Counted from the first letter of the stretch, positions 1 through 7,180 are shown. The stretch is 52,863 nt of DNA from an uncultured Haemophilus sp. (GCA_905205995.1 CAJLFU010000012.1:1-52863), one strand, 5' to 3'. The notes: generated by a model not told the origin, from the sequence alone. Program-made: numbers and translations.

Positions 1-52
1 AGATCAGCAGCTACCTTGGGATTAAGACTGTGACAGCAGTTCATGTATATAT

Positions 53-733
53 TCATAAATTTTTTTGCCCTTTAATATTTTGATTTCTTATTTTGGCTTC
101 TGTTTGTGTTACGCGGAATATATTCGCTGCGAGTTCCTCATTATCCATGAAATCAAGCAGTGATGCTTTGTCATCAAATAGCCCTTTTTTGTTTTTTAAG
201 CTTTTGATATTCATATTATACATCCCTCTATACCCGGCATTTTGGAAGAAGGCATAGTTCTCCACGCCGTGTTTGTGGGCAATATGGCTCAGGCTTTTTT
301 CTCTATCTGAAATGTCACCACGTAAGTAAACGCGATCCACCTCTTCGGCGCTTTGGCAAAGTGTGTGAATTTCATCTGCCAGTTTAGCGAAATATGCTTG
401 GGCTGCAGCAACCTTTGGATTACTTATATTTCCATTCATAACCGTCAAATAACAAGCAAAGCGAGTCATTTTAAAGTCAGATGGTGTATTCGGTGATTGT
501 GTCTGAATGAAGTTGTCTGTAATTGGAATATTTAAGTTATTGCATACAGCATAAGCCTTATTCATTGCTTTTAAAATTGCCTGCATATCGTTATACCCTA
601 ACATCATAGCAAGATCAGAAGCATACCAGTATGTAATTCCATTTTGTTTCGCGAAATCGTCAAATGAAAGAGAAGTTCCCTCCTCAAATACGAGTGCTAA
701 TTGAGTCATATTATTTCCAAGTTTTTGTGTCAT
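53..733 (-). CDS. DinD/BRO-N-like DNA-damage-inducible family protein
   Basis: A 226-residue soluble protein. The N-terminal half has a BRO-N/DinD look (YWYASDLAMMLGY near residue 35, then MTRFACYLTVMNG near 90). The C-terminal half carries FFQNAGYRGMY and MDNEELAANIFRVTQTEAK, which I recognise from the DinD family. It is shorter than E. coli DinD (about 274 residues), mostly at the C-terminus. DinD is known as an SOS-induced modulator of RecA filaments; a role here is inferred. The start is supported by AAGGA eight bases upstream on the minus strand. It is the last gene seen leftward of the CI operon, so it may be expressed in the lysogen. No CTG-N10-CAG LexA box is visible in the 115 bases upstream. 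Confidence 0.75.
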   Translation of the reverse strand: MTQKLGNNMTQLALVFEEGTSLSFDDFAKQNGITYWYASDLAMMLGYNDMQAILKAMNKAYAVCNNLNIPITDNFIQTQSPNTPSDFKMTRFACYLTVMNGNISNPKVAAAQAYFAKLADEIHTLCQSAEEVDRVYLRGDISDREKSLSHIAHKHGVENYAFFQNAGYRGMYNMNIKSLKNKKGLFDDKASLLDFMDNEELAANIFRVTQTEAKIRNQNIKGQKNL

Positions 734-847
734 ATGGATTCCTTATTGTATGATTTTTTGAGCATGTAAAGTCAAGTGATTTTTTTAGTTATCACTAAAT
801 TAATTATGGTAGATTAGACAATTTTTCAGGTTTCCTTGATTGGCATT

Positions 848-1351
848 TTAATTTACCTTAGGCGTAACTTCGCCAACTGTCATCAAAAAATCAATTTTCT
901 CATTAATATGCTCAATCCTCTCTAGGAGCAATTTATTCTGCTCCTCGATTCTGTCTAACTGTGTGAACGCTCCAAGCCTACCAGTATGAGCCGCTTGTTC
1001 CATTCGGTTAATTTGCACCTGCAGATCCGAATTTCCGTTACCTTGATAATAATTATTTGTTGTCATCGTGGCTGCGGTATTTGTCGCTACGTTTGAGTGA
1101 TTATATCGAGGGTTTTCAAATTTTGATTGGACGCCTAGATTAGGTTGCCAATCATCTCCGAATTTCAATTTATCAGCACTAACCTCAAGAGCAATAGCAA
1201 ACAGATCTATGTCACGCATTGTTAATTGCATCTCGCCATGTTCGAGGTCTAATACATCTTTTTCGCTCACACTTAGGATCTTGGCTAAATCAGCAATAGA
1301 CAATCCCTGTCTTTCTCTTTCAGCTTTAATTCTTTTTGCTACTGCTTTCAT
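848..1351 (-). CDS. XRE-family HTH regulator co-transcribed with CI
   Basis: A 167-residue protein beginning MKAVAKRIKAERERQG. An XRE-type helix-turn-helix covers about residues 5-60 (LSIADLAKILSVSEKDVLDLEHGE), then a low-complexity linker rich in Asn and Thr, then a predicted C-terminal coiled coil (LDRIEEQNKLLLERIEHINEK). It has no S24 peptidase domain, unlike its upstream neighbour. I chose the ATG at 1351 because AAGGA lies five bases before it; an in-frame TTG at 1378 lacks a ribosome site and overlaps cI. The start is only 7 bases past the cI stop, so the two are probably one transcript. It is likely a DNA-binding accessory regulator of the immunity region; the target is unknown. Confidence 0.75.
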   Translation of the reverse strand: MKAVAKRIKAERERQGLSIADLAKILSVSEKDVLDLEHGEMQLTMRDIDLFAIALEVSADKLKFGDDWQPNLGVQSKFENPRYNHSNVATNTAATMTTNNYYQGNGNSDLQVQINRMEQAAHTGRLGAFTQLDRIEEQNKLLLERIEHINEKIDFLMTVGEVTPKVN

Positions 1352-1358
1352 AACGTCC

Positions 1359-2147
1359 TTATAAATTAATTGTCTCAATATGTATTGTACGGATAAAACG
1401 ACCTATGAATTTAGCGTTTTGACAAACATCCTCAGATATATCTTGAGGATCGTAATTATCTTTGTTGTCAGAGTGTAGTCTATATCCACCACCAACTAAC
1501 TTTTGTATGCGCTTGATAAATAAAGCACCATCAATCGAAAAAGCATATATTCCATCACCGCTATAAGCATTAACTTTTGTGTCTAAAAACACAATATCGC
1601 CTTTTCTTATGGTTGGCTCCATGCTGTCTGTTGGTACATTAACAAGGCAAATGCCGTCTGATGATTTTTTGCCGACCAATTGAGCCATACCCTCATCTGT
1701 CAAATACAAGCTTGAGATTATTTCGGGGTAATCAGAGTTTTCAAACCCTGTCAATCCAGCGGCTAATCGTACATCGTAATAATCAATCTTATGTCGATGA
1801 GTTAAGCCTTGCTCATTACTCAATAGATCTGCTTGATTATTGTTATAAATATTATTGGCGGTAGTGATATTTACTGTTGAGCTATTAATCGTTTGATTCG
1901 CCCCAATGTTAGTTGTTGCCACATCATTAGCCAAAACCCAGCCCATGTCATATCCTAGCAATTTTTGGATCTTTCTTGCGTTTTCACTTTTAATTTGCCC
2001 GCGCTGTATCCAATTTGTAACAGATTGTGGCTTAACACCTATCAAATCGGCAAGAGCCTTATTAGATCCGACTCTATTATCGTTAACCACTTCCTGGATT
2101 CTTTTAGAAACAGCTCGTTTCACTGGGGAATCAAATTCGTTTTTCAT
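1359..2147 (-). CDS. CI-like prophage repressor (XRE HTH plus S24/LexA-like peptidase)
   Basis: A 262-residue repressor. The N-terminal HTH covers about residues 8-65 (SNKALADLIGVKPQSVTNWI). The C-terminal S24 domain has catalytic Ser175 in PTDSMEPTI, Lys212 in ALFIKRIQK and a candidate self-cleavage Ala130-Gly131 in LAAGLTG, so RecA-stimulated cleavage and SOS induction are expected. The linker is Asn/Thr rich. The start at 2147 is fixed by AGGAGG five bases upstream; an in-frame start at 2177 would overlap the operator region. It is divergent from the cro-like gene across about 130 bases. The peptidase residues are seen; the maintenance-of-lysogeny role is family knowledge. Confidence 0.9.
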   Translation of the reverse strand: MKNEFDSPVKRAVSKRIQEVVNDNRVGSNKALADLIGVKPQSVTNWIQRGQIKSENARKIQKLLGYDMGWVLANDVATTNIGANQTINSSTVNITTANNIYNNNQADLLSNEQGLTHRHKIDYYDVRLAAGLTGFENSDYPEIISSLYLTDEGMAQLVGKKSSDGICLVNVPTDSMEPTIRKGDIVFLDTKVNAYSGDGIYAFSIDGALFIKRIQKLVGGGYRLHSDNKDNYDPQDISEDVCQNAKFIGRFIRTIHIETINL

Positions 2148-2280
2148 AAACCCTCCTGAATTTATCAATATAAACAAATTGTTTATTAAATCAAATCATC
2201 TTTATGTTGATTGATGTTGATTTTTGAGTTAACATAAAGTTGATTTAATCAGAATGACTAATTTTTAATGGAGAATGTTA
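2148..2280. promoter_or_regulatory. CI/Cro divergent operator and promoter region
   Basis: The 133 bases between divergent cI and cro-like genes hold several dyads. ATAAACAAATTGTTTAT at 2170-2186 is a perfect 17-bp odd palindrome. AATCA-N9-TGATT spans 2194-2212. CTTTATGTT at 2200-2208 is mirrored by AACATAAAG at 2231-2239. TGATTTAATCA at 2241-2251 is a perfect 11-bp palindrome. A candidate rightward promoter is TTGATG (2211-2216), 16-bp spacer, CATAAA (2233-2238). These fit repressor sites controlling pR and pRM; which protein binds which dyad cannot be told from sequence. Confidence 0.6.
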
Positions 2281-2484
2281 ATGACACCTATTGATAAGGC
2301 TATTCGCGCCATTGGGTCTCAAAAAAAATTAGCAGATGCGTTAGGTGTAAGCCCTCAATTCATCAACCAAATCAAAAGACGAGGTGGCGAGTTGACAACA
2401 GATAAAGTTACACCTGAACAGTGGGTAAAAGTGACAGGCTTATCTGTTAAAGAGCTTTTCCCTCAATTCGCAAAGCTAATTTAA
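2281..2484 (+). CDS. Cro-like / YdaS-type HTH protein
   Basis: A 67-residue protein starting MTPIDKAIRAIGSQKKLAD. It is almost entirely a helix-turn-helix (KKLADALGVSPQFINQIKRR), with the short Cro/YdaS-like architecture: position-specific HTH, then a tail ending KELFPQFAKLI. I use the ATG at 2281 because GGAG is seven bases upstream; the ATG at 2275 is only one base from it. It is the first gene rightward of the immunity operators and divergent from cI, the position of Cro. Expected role is repression of cI transcription during lytic development; direct evidence is positional plus the fold. Confidence 0.8.
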   Translation: MTPIDKAIRAIGSQKKLADALGVSPQFINQIKRRGGELTTDKVTPEQWVKVTGLSVKELFPQFAKLI

Positions 2485-2527
2485 CAAGATCAACAAAAAA
2501 GAAAACCATAAAAAAGTGGGAAAAATT

Positions 2528-2971
2528 ATGACAATGAAACAAACAATTATCGAGATGATCGAGAGAGTGCCAGGTGGAAAAAGTGCGGTAGCTGGCTTTC
2601 TCGGCTTTACCGAAAGCGAGTTAAATAACCGTCTTTATCAAACAAAAGGCCAACGGTTTAAAAATGAAGAGTTGATTGCCGTCCAGCTCGAATATGGCTG
2701 CACTGATTTTATTGAGGAGCTTTGCCGAAATGCTGGTGGACGATTTGTGCCAGATGTAGCAGAGGATGAATTAGACAAGGTTGAACTTGCCAATTTACAA
2801 CTGCACGAGCTTTCTGCGCGTGGCTTGTTATTTGCTGTGTTAGAAAAAGCATTAGAAGACGGTGAAATCACTTCGAAAGAAGAAGACAAAATCCGTCAAG
2901 CATTGAGTAAGCATTTAGCAGCAACACAACACTCAATCGAGTGCGTGATCTCGCTAAATAAACGTCAATAA
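2528..2971 (+). CDS. YmfL-family / CII-like early regulator
   Basis: A 147-residue protein starting MTMKQTIIEMIERVPGGKSAVAGFLGF. The N-terminal about 70 residues look like the CII-like HTH of the YmfL family (SAVAGFLGFTESELNNRLYQT). The C-terminal half is helical and acidic. It sits just after the cro-like gene, where lambda has cII, so it may choose lysogeny or regulate early genes; this is inference. A GTG at 2516 in frame would add four residues. The coding sequence carries an exact AAGTGCGGT uptake core at 2581-2589. No CII-type tetramerisation signature can be confirmed by eye. Confidence 0.65.
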   Translation: MTMKQTIIEMIERVPGGKSAVAGFLGFTESELNNRLYQTKGQRFKNEELIAVQLEYGCTDFIEELCRNAGGRFVPDVAEDELDKVELANLQLHELSARGLLFAVLEKALEDGEITSKEEDKIRQALSKHLAATQHSIECVISLNKRQ

Positions 2972-3029
2972 AAAACCTCTGCGGTAACAGAGGTTAGTAA
3001 TCAATCAATACGTATAGGAGTATTAAAAG

Positions 3030-3713
3030 ATGGAACTATTATCACCGATGATGAGAAAAAATTCAAGCGTTTTGACAATGAGCAGTAGAGAGATTGCCGA
3101 CTTAGTCGAATCTCGCCACGATTCAGTGAAAAGAACCATTGAACGCTTACAGGATAAGGGATTAATTCAACTTACACCAATGGTGGAAGTTAAAAATCAT
3201 CTAGGACAAGTTGTCACAGAATACCAATTAATTAAACGTGATACCTATGTGGTGGTTGCTCAATTATCACCAGAATTCACAGCTAGATTAGTTGACCGTT
3301 GGCAAGAGTTAGAAAATCAACAAATGCCACAAATCCCTCAAACTTTATCAGAGGCTTTAAGACTTGCAGCCGACCAAGCGGAGCAAATCGAAAAACAAAA
3401 TCTACTGCTTGAATAACAACGTCCGAAAGTTGAATTTGTTCAACGCTATGTAGAAGTTGGAACAACTAAATCACTTCGTGAAACAGCGAAAATCCTAAGA
3501 GTTCCAGAAAGAGCTATGATTGATTGCCTCGTCGGTGACGGACTTTTGTTCAGACAATCTGGAAACCTTTTACCTTACCAAAAATACCACGCTAAAGGCT
3601 TGTTTGATGTAAAAACTGGCACAACCGAACACGGTCATAATTACACTCAAACACGAGTAACCAGCAAAGGAATTGAATATATCGCATCTCGTTATGCTTC
3701 GGAGTTGATGTAA
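3030..3713 (+). pseudogene. Rha/KilAC phage antirepressor interrupted by an in-frame TAA
   Basis: The frame opens at 3030 and reads as a Rha-type N-terminal domain (SSREIADLVESRHDSVKRTI) for 128 codons, ending at TAA 3414-3416. Immediately after, in the same frame, reading resumes QRPKVEFVQRYVE and continues as a KilA-C domain through GLLFRQSGNLLPYQKYH to a stop at 3711-3713. The join reads LLLE-stop-QRPKVEF, where related proteins have an uninterrupted LExQRPKVEF-like segment, so one substitution such as CAA to TAA explains it. Products would be a 128-residue Rha-only protein and, if restarted at ATG 3516, a 65-residue KilAC fragment. A suppressed stop or sequencing error is possible. The final stop overlaps the next ATG (TAATG). 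Confidence 0.85.
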
Positions 3714-4456
3714 TGTTAGATCAAGATGTAAGAGGGTTTATTTTCCCTAACTCAATCATTGATGAGTTACTTCCAGAGTTGTCACATTCAGAATTGAAAT
3801 GTTACCTATGCGTATTACGCAAAACTAAAGGCTGGAACAAAGAAGAGGATGCTATTTCTGTGAGCCAGTTTATGAAAGTTACAGGGTTAAGTAACAAGGC
3901 TGTGATTTCAGCTTGTGAGAGCCTTGTAGAGCGTGAAATTTTAGAGCGTAAATCAGGCGATAGAAATACTGGAATTTACTCAATCAAAACATATAAAACA
4001 ACGACTAGTGAAAAAAGTTCACTAGTGAAAAATTTTCCTGCGACTAGTGAAAAAAGTTCACCGGTCACTAGTGAAAAAAGTTCACACACAATAAACAATA
4101 TTAAAAACAATATACAAAATACAAATAAAAAAAATACCAAAAAAAGCGCTTTAGATTTGCTTGCTGATTTTGGAATCACCGGACAACTTGCTGATGACTT
4201 CATGATCCATCGCAAGGCCTGCAAAGCACCAATCACAGAAACGGCATTGAAAGGTTTTCAGCGTGAGGCGGATAAAGCGGGAATACCTCTTGCCGAAGCA
4301 ATCACAATATCCATCGAGCGTAATTGGCGTGGATTTAAATCCGAATGGGATTGGCGAGGGAATGGAGTTGCCCAGCGACAAACTCAAAAAATGACTTTTG
4401 CTGAGAAAAATGCTCAACCGTGGAATCGCCCAGAAGATTGGGAAGGAGTTTTCTAA
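3713..4456 (+). CDS. Lambda O-like replication initiation protein
   Basis: A 247-residue protein. The N-terminal about 95 residues match the phage replication protein O winged-helix domain (FPNSIIDELLPELSHSELKCYLCVLRKT split over residues 10-37; VSQFMKVTGLSNKAVISACESL). A low-complexity middle contains three TSEKSS repeats encoded by DNA iterons (see the repeat entry). The C-terminal part (residues about 145-247) has LADDFMIHRKACKAPITETALKGF, a helical domain common in phage O-type proteins that would contact the P-type loader. Its start overlaps the previous stop (TAATG) and its stop overlaps the start of the P-like gene. It is expected to bind the internal origin and recruit the replisome. 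Confidence 0.88.
   Translation: MLDQDVRGFIFPNSIIDELLPELSHSELKCYLCVLRKTKGWNKEEDAISVSQFMKVTGLSNKAVISACESLVEREILERKSGDRNTGIYSIKTYKTTTSEKSSLVKNFPATSEKSSPVTSEKSSHTINNIKNNIQNTNKKNTKKSALDLLADFGITGQLADDFMIHRKACKAPITETALKGFQREADKAGIPLAEAITISIERNWRGFKSEWDWRGNGVAQRQTQKMTFAEKNAQPWNRPEDWEGVF
4004..4146 (+). repeat. Iterons and AT-rich tract: candidate phage replication origin inside the O-like gene
   Basis: The 19-bp unit ACTAGTGAAAAAAGTTCAC occurs exactly at 4004-4022, 4043-4061 and 4067-4085. A degenerate unit (ACTAGTGAAAAATTTTCC) lies at 4021-4038. Directly downstream, 4088-4146 is almost pure A/T on an A-rich strand. Iterons followed by an A-rich unwinding tract within the initiator gene is the layout of lambda ori. 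The repeats encode TSEKSS in the protein, in a linker that would tolerate them. Confidence 0.8.
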
Positions 4457-5073
4457 TGAATCAAGTCTCAACGTTAAACGAAAAAACAACTCAACACGCA
4501 CCGGTTACTGCGGAAAGATTGATTGACAGAGTATTTGAGCAACTTATCGCATCTTGCCCGACACTGCTATCAGTTCAACCAGAACAATTAAAAATTCTAA
4601 AACAGCAATGGATTCTGGGCTTTGCTGAAAACGGGGTTAAAACATTCGATCAAATTAAACGTGGAATGGCTGCTGCAAGAGCTAAAACTAACGGATATTT
4701 GCCAAGTGTTGGCGAGTTTATTTCTTGGTGCAATGACTACGACAATCACGAATTAGGCTTGCCAACGCAAGAAGAATTAGAGGTTAGACTCCAAAAATAC
4801 TTTGGTTACGCAAAAGAGCCTCACAACTTCAAATTCCGCTCAAAGGCTGAATATTACTTGTTAAAAACCATTTATGACGGTTACGGGAAAAAGAAATGGG
4901 AAGATTGCCAAAAGGCTATGCCGAAAATCCTTTCGGAAGTTATCGAGAAAGTGAAAACAGGCTTTGAATTCCCACAAATCCCAGAATTATTAGAGCAAAA
5001 GCCAAAAGTGATTAGTCCAGAAGTATCAAGAAACGGAGTGGCTAAGATTAAAGAGATTATGGGGATTGCATAG
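4456..5073 (+). CDS. Replication protein P-like helicase loader
   Basis: A 205-residue protein starting MNQVSTLNEKTTQHAPVTAERLID. Residues about 25-110 match the phage P family (RVFEQLIASCPTLL, LKQQWILGFAENGVKTFDQIKRGM, NGYLPSVGEFISWC). P proteins bind host DnaB helicase and deliver it to the O-bound origin. The start at 4456 overlaps the O-like stop (TAATG) and follows GGAAGGAG at about 4440-4447; a longer in-frame reading from 4420 would run inside the O gene without a ribosome site. O-P coupling by overlap supports a stoichiometric pair. Confidence 0.88.
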   Translation: MNQVSTLNEKTTQHAPVTAERLIDRVFEQLIASCPTLLSVQPEQLKILKQQWILGFAENGVKTFDQIKRGMAAARAKTNGYLPSVGEFISWCNDYDNHELGLPTQEELEVRLQKYFGYAKEPHNFKFRSKAEYYLLKTIYDGYGKKKWEDCQKAMPKILSEVIEKVKTGFEFPQIPELLEQKPKVISPEVSRNGVAKIKEIMGIA

Positions 5074-5487
5074 ATGGACAAGAAACAATTCTTCCTACGC
5101 TCAAACCAAGTGCGGTTGAATTGCCTTGAATTCATCAAAGAGCTGCCAACGGACGATAAAAATCCGTTGGTGGTGAAAATCCAACCGATGACACGTTCAC
5201 TTGAACAGAATTCAAAACTGCACGCACTACTAAGCGATATATCCAAACAGTGCGAATTTAACGGTAAAAAGCGAGATATAGACACTTGGAAGATGATTTT
5301 TGTCTCGGCTCACAAAATCGCAACAGGCGGTCAGGCTGAAATGGTAATCGGAATTGAGGGTGAAGTAATTAATCTACGAGAAAGCACCGCTCAAATGAGC
5401 GTAAAGCGATTGGCAAGCCTAATAGAGTATGTTCAAGCGTGGGGCGTAGAGAATGGCGTTAAATTCAATGATGGCTGGAGGTTTTAA
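5074..5487 (+). CDS. ninB: NinB-family recombination protein (lambda Orf-like)
   Basis: A 137-residue protein with the NinB pattern: KIQPMTRSLEQNSKLHALLSDI near residue 35-60, a DTWKMIFVSAH segment, and VKRLASLIEYVQAWGVENGV near the C-terminus. Lambda NinB/Orf binds single-stranded DNA and SSB and helps Red recombination bypass RecFOR. It begins directly after the P-like stop (TAGATGGAC) and is followed by two microprotein genes and ninG, the usual nin-region setting. A partial uptake core lies in its 5' part (5108-5116). Family assignment is by motif recognition. Confidence 0.88.
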   Translation: MDKKQFFLRSNQVRLNCLEFIKELPTDDKNPLVVKIQPMTRSLEQNSKLHALLSDISKQCEFNGKKRDIDTWKMIFVSAHKIATGGQAEMVIGIEGEVINLRESTAQMSVKRLASLIEYVQAWGVENGVKFNDGWRF

Positions 5488-5574
5488 GTGAGAGAGGAAA
5501 TAGCCTTATCAGTAGTTCTTTTTGTGGTTGTGTTTGTGATTGTTTGTTTTATATGTGGGGCTGACGATGAGTGA
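5488..5574 (+). CDS. 28-residue membrane microprotein (GTG start)
   Basis: A GTG-started frame encodes MREEIALSVVLFVVVFVIVC and ends FICGADDE, 28 residues. One membrane span of about 18 residues is flanked by an acidic N-terminus and acidic C-terminus. Start support is strong: GGAGG six bases upstream, inside the end of ninB, and the GTG directly follows the ninB TAA. It overlaps the next microprotein by 8 bases. Too short for family recognition. By position in the nin region it is expressed early; function unknown. Confidence 0.6.
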   Translation: MREEIALSVVLFVVVFVIVCFICGADDE

Positions 5575-5653
5575 CAAAGAGTTAAAAATTTTAATTATTG
5601 GATACGCTTGCGTTTGTGTGATTGTGATTCTTCTTACCGGTAAATGGTGGTGA
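5567..5653 (+). CDS. 28-residue membrane microprotein (second of pair)
   Basis: An ATG-started frame encodes MSDKELKILIIGYACVCVIV and ends ILLTGKWW, 28 residues: a short charged N-terminus, a 17-18 residue membrane span with two Cys, and a Trp-Trp end. GGGG lies about six bases upstream. It overlaps the preceding microprotein by 8 bases and ends one base before the ninG ATG, so translation of the three is probably coupled. Same length as its neighbour but no evident sequence similarity. Function unknown. Confidence 0.6.
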   Translation: MSDKELKILIIGYACVCVIVILLTGKWW

Positions 5654-5654
5654 T

Positions 5655-6233
5655 ATGAATAAACCTAAGGAGCATAAATGCAAAGTATGCGGTAACTACT
5701 TTGTGAAAACTATTAGCTCAACACAGAAAGTCTGCTCGCCTAGATGTGCGATAGCCTTATCAAAAGAGCAGGCAAGAAAGAAACGAGAGAAACAGGATAA
5801 ACAAGAGCGGTTAGAGACCAAGAAAAGAATGACCGCACTAAAACAAAAAATCAAAAGCCGCTCCGAGTGGTTAGATGATTTACAAAGCTGGGTGAATAAG
5901 TTTATCCGCTTGAGAGATAAGAACGAGCCTTGTATATCTTGCGGTCGTTATCATCAAGGACAGTGGCACGCAGGACATTATCGAAGTCGTGGAGCTTGTC
6001 CAGAGTTAAGATTTAACGAGGATAACATACACAAACAATGCGCCCCTTGTAATGACTGGAAGAGCGGAAACGCCATAGAGTACAGAATAAATCTGATTAA
6101 GAAGATTGGCATTGAACGAGTAGAGTATTTGGAACGACAAGACCATCCGCCATTAAAGCTAACAATCGAAGAAATCAAAGAACAAATTAAAATCTACAAG
6201 GCTAAATGCAAGGAGCTTGAGAATGACTTATAG
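5655..6233 (+). CDS. ninG: NinG/Rap-like recombination endonuclease
   Basis: A 192-residue protein. The N-terminal zinc-binding-type motif has Cys pairs (CKVCGNYF near residue 9; CSPRC near 27). A basic coiled stretch follows, then the NinG core: CISCGRYHQGQWHAGHYRSR at about residues 93-112 and FNEDNIHKQCAPCNDWKSGN after it, an HNH-like arrangement. Lambda Rap (NinG) is a structure-specific endonuclease that resolves D-loops and Holliday junctions in Red recombination. It overlaps the Q-like gene by 11 bases. Confidence 0.9.
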   Translation: MNKPKEHKCKVCGNYFVKTISSTQKVCSPRCAIALSKEQARKKREKQDKQERLETKKRMTALKQKIKSRSEWLDDLQSWVNKFIRLRDKNEPCISCGRYHQGQWHAGHYRSRGACPELRFNEDNIHKQCAPCNDWKSGNAIEYRINLIKKIGIERVEYLERQDHPPLKLTIEEIKEQIKIYKAKCKELENDL

Positions 6234-6591
6234 TGTTGAGCGCATCTTAGAAAAATGGGGTAACTGTTGGGGGAGAGACCGTATTGGCACAGAATATCCA
6301 AGCACAACAATTTCAATCCCTGTACTACCGACAGCAAGAAAGGCTTATATCAAGCTCTTAACAGATGATGAGTGTCTTAAAATTGAAAAGCAAATAATGA
6401 ACCTCCACGATGATGATTTGTTGCAGTATCAAATTCTGATGGCCCTATACATTCAACAGGCGAGCGAGAGAGAGATTTGTAACGCTCTTAATATCTCACC
6501 AGCTAAGATGTATAGAGAGCGTGCGCAAGGTATTAGATTTTTAAAAGGTGCTTTTGTGGCGGCAAAGATTAAGTTTATGTTTTTAGGATAA
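6223..6591 (+). CDS. Phage antitermination protein Q
   Basis: A 122-residue protein starting MTYSVERILEKWGNCWGRD. The opening LEKWG-W pattern and the C-terminal HTH-like ASEREICNALNISPAKMYRERAQG split over residues 86-110 match the pfam Phage_antitermQ group rather than lambda Q itself. Q proteins load onto RNA polymerase paused near the late promoter and let it read through terminators. I use ATG 6223 with AGGAG seven bases upstream (6211-6215) instead of TTG 6217. It is the last early gene; its likely target is the promoter/terminator pair at 7611-7722, about 1 kb downstream. Confidence 0.75.
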   Translation: MTYSVERILEKWGNCWGRDRIGTEYPSTTISIPVLPTARKAYIKLLTDDECLKIEKQIMNLHDDDLLQYQILMALYIQQASEREICNALNISPAKMYRERAQGIRFLKGAFVAAKIKFMFLG

Positions 6592-6597
6592 CAAAAA

Positions 6598-6614
6598 GGC
6601 GCTATTAAAGCGCC
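6598..6614. terminator. Bidirectional terminator between Q and the leftward module
   Basis: GGCGCT (6598-6603) pairs with AGCGCC (6609-6614) around a five-base loop. A-rich sequence precedes it (ACAAAAA) and ATTTTAATTA follows, so it can serve both the Q transcript and the convergent leftward gene that stops at 6622. Confidence 0.7.
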
Positions 6615-6621
6615 ATTTTAA

Positions 6622-7131
6622 TTATGCTAGTTTTTTAATAATCTCTTCAATTTTTAGTTTTCTCGCCTTTAGTAGCGAGATAATATCAAACCAAACACCA
6701 GTTGGGATTTTACGCTCGCCAGAAATCCAAGCTCTCATACGTCTAGGGCTGGATAAATCAAGGTCTCTAGACAATGCTGTTTGCCATTGGTCACCATACA
6801 AAGCATTGCCCACCACAGCTAGCTCATTAGCTCCGTAATTTGCAACATCATCTGTTATTTTTGCGTAATGGTAGTAACCCAACCAAAAGGCGCCTTGTGC
6901 CTCAAATTCCATTTTGTCTTTTGGGTCAACTAAATCGCTAGGGATTTTATCCATTAAGCGCATAACTTCATCTTGATCTGGTGCATTGATAACATCCCCA
7001 CGCTGGCTCATTAATCCAATGCCTTTCGCTGGGAATCTAATAATGGTGTTTTGTACGTTAGCCGGCACATCAGAGCCGTAGATACATCTAACTAATTCGC
7101 CGACTGTGTACATAATTTCTTTGTAGTTCAT
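6622..7131 (-). CDS. HTH-containing protein, possible Aca-like autoregulator
   Basis: A 169-residue protein I do not recognise as a named family. The N-terminal about 110 residues include FEAQGAFWLGYYHYAK and have no obvious motif. Residues about 112-150 read ALYGDQWQTALSRDLDLSSP, then RRMRAWISGERKIPTGVW, which look like a helix-turn-helix in which a Trp-Ile-Ser-Gly-Glu-Arg turn follows the recognition helix, as in HTH domains of phage regulators. It is the second gene of a leftward pair behind a strong promoter with an operator-like dyad, so autoregulation is plausible. A Shine-Dalgarno (GAGGAAAACAAA) precedes ATG 7131. Regulator of an accessory module is inference. Confidence 0.6.
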   Translation of the reverse strand: MNYKEIMYTVGELVRCIYGSDVPANVQNTIIRFPAKGIGLMSQRGDVINAPDQDEVMRLMDKIPSDLVDPKDKMEFEAQGAFWLGYYHYAKITDDVANYGANELAVVGNALYGDQWQTALSRDLDLSSPRRMRAWISGERKIPTGVWFDIISLLKARKLKIEEIIKKLA

Positions 7132-7157
7132 TTTGTTTTCCTCACAGGTTTAACCTA

Positions 7158-7175
7158 AAGCCCCTTTCGGGGCTT
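7158..7175. terminator. Hairpin between the two leftward module genes
   Basis: AAGCCCC (7158-7164) and GGGGCTT (7169-7175) form a 7-bp stem with loop TTTC. It lies between the 94-residue gene's stop (7181) and the 169-residue gene's start (7131). On the minus strand the stem is followed by TAGGTTAAACC rather than a U-run, so it is more likely an attenuator or RNA-stability hairpin than a full terminator in that direction; on the plus strand an A/T tail follows. Confidence 0.5.
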
Positions 7176-7180
7176 ATTTA

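Noticed and set aside
1..52. Left attachment site of the prophage
   Set aside because: No match to the tRNA-Leu 3' end is present in the first 100 bases; the left end is outside the window.
734..847. TTGACT and TACAAT upstream of the DinD-like gene as a promoter
   Set aside because: The spacer is 19 bases and the -10 abuts the Shine-Dalgarno, so a transcript would start inside the ribosome site.
734..847. LexA (SOS) box before the DinD-like gene
   Set aside because: No CTG-N10-CAG match was found in this stretch.
4004..4085. CRISPR array
   Set aside because: The spaced repeats are in-frame iterons in the O-like gene, with spacers too short and irregular for CRISPR.
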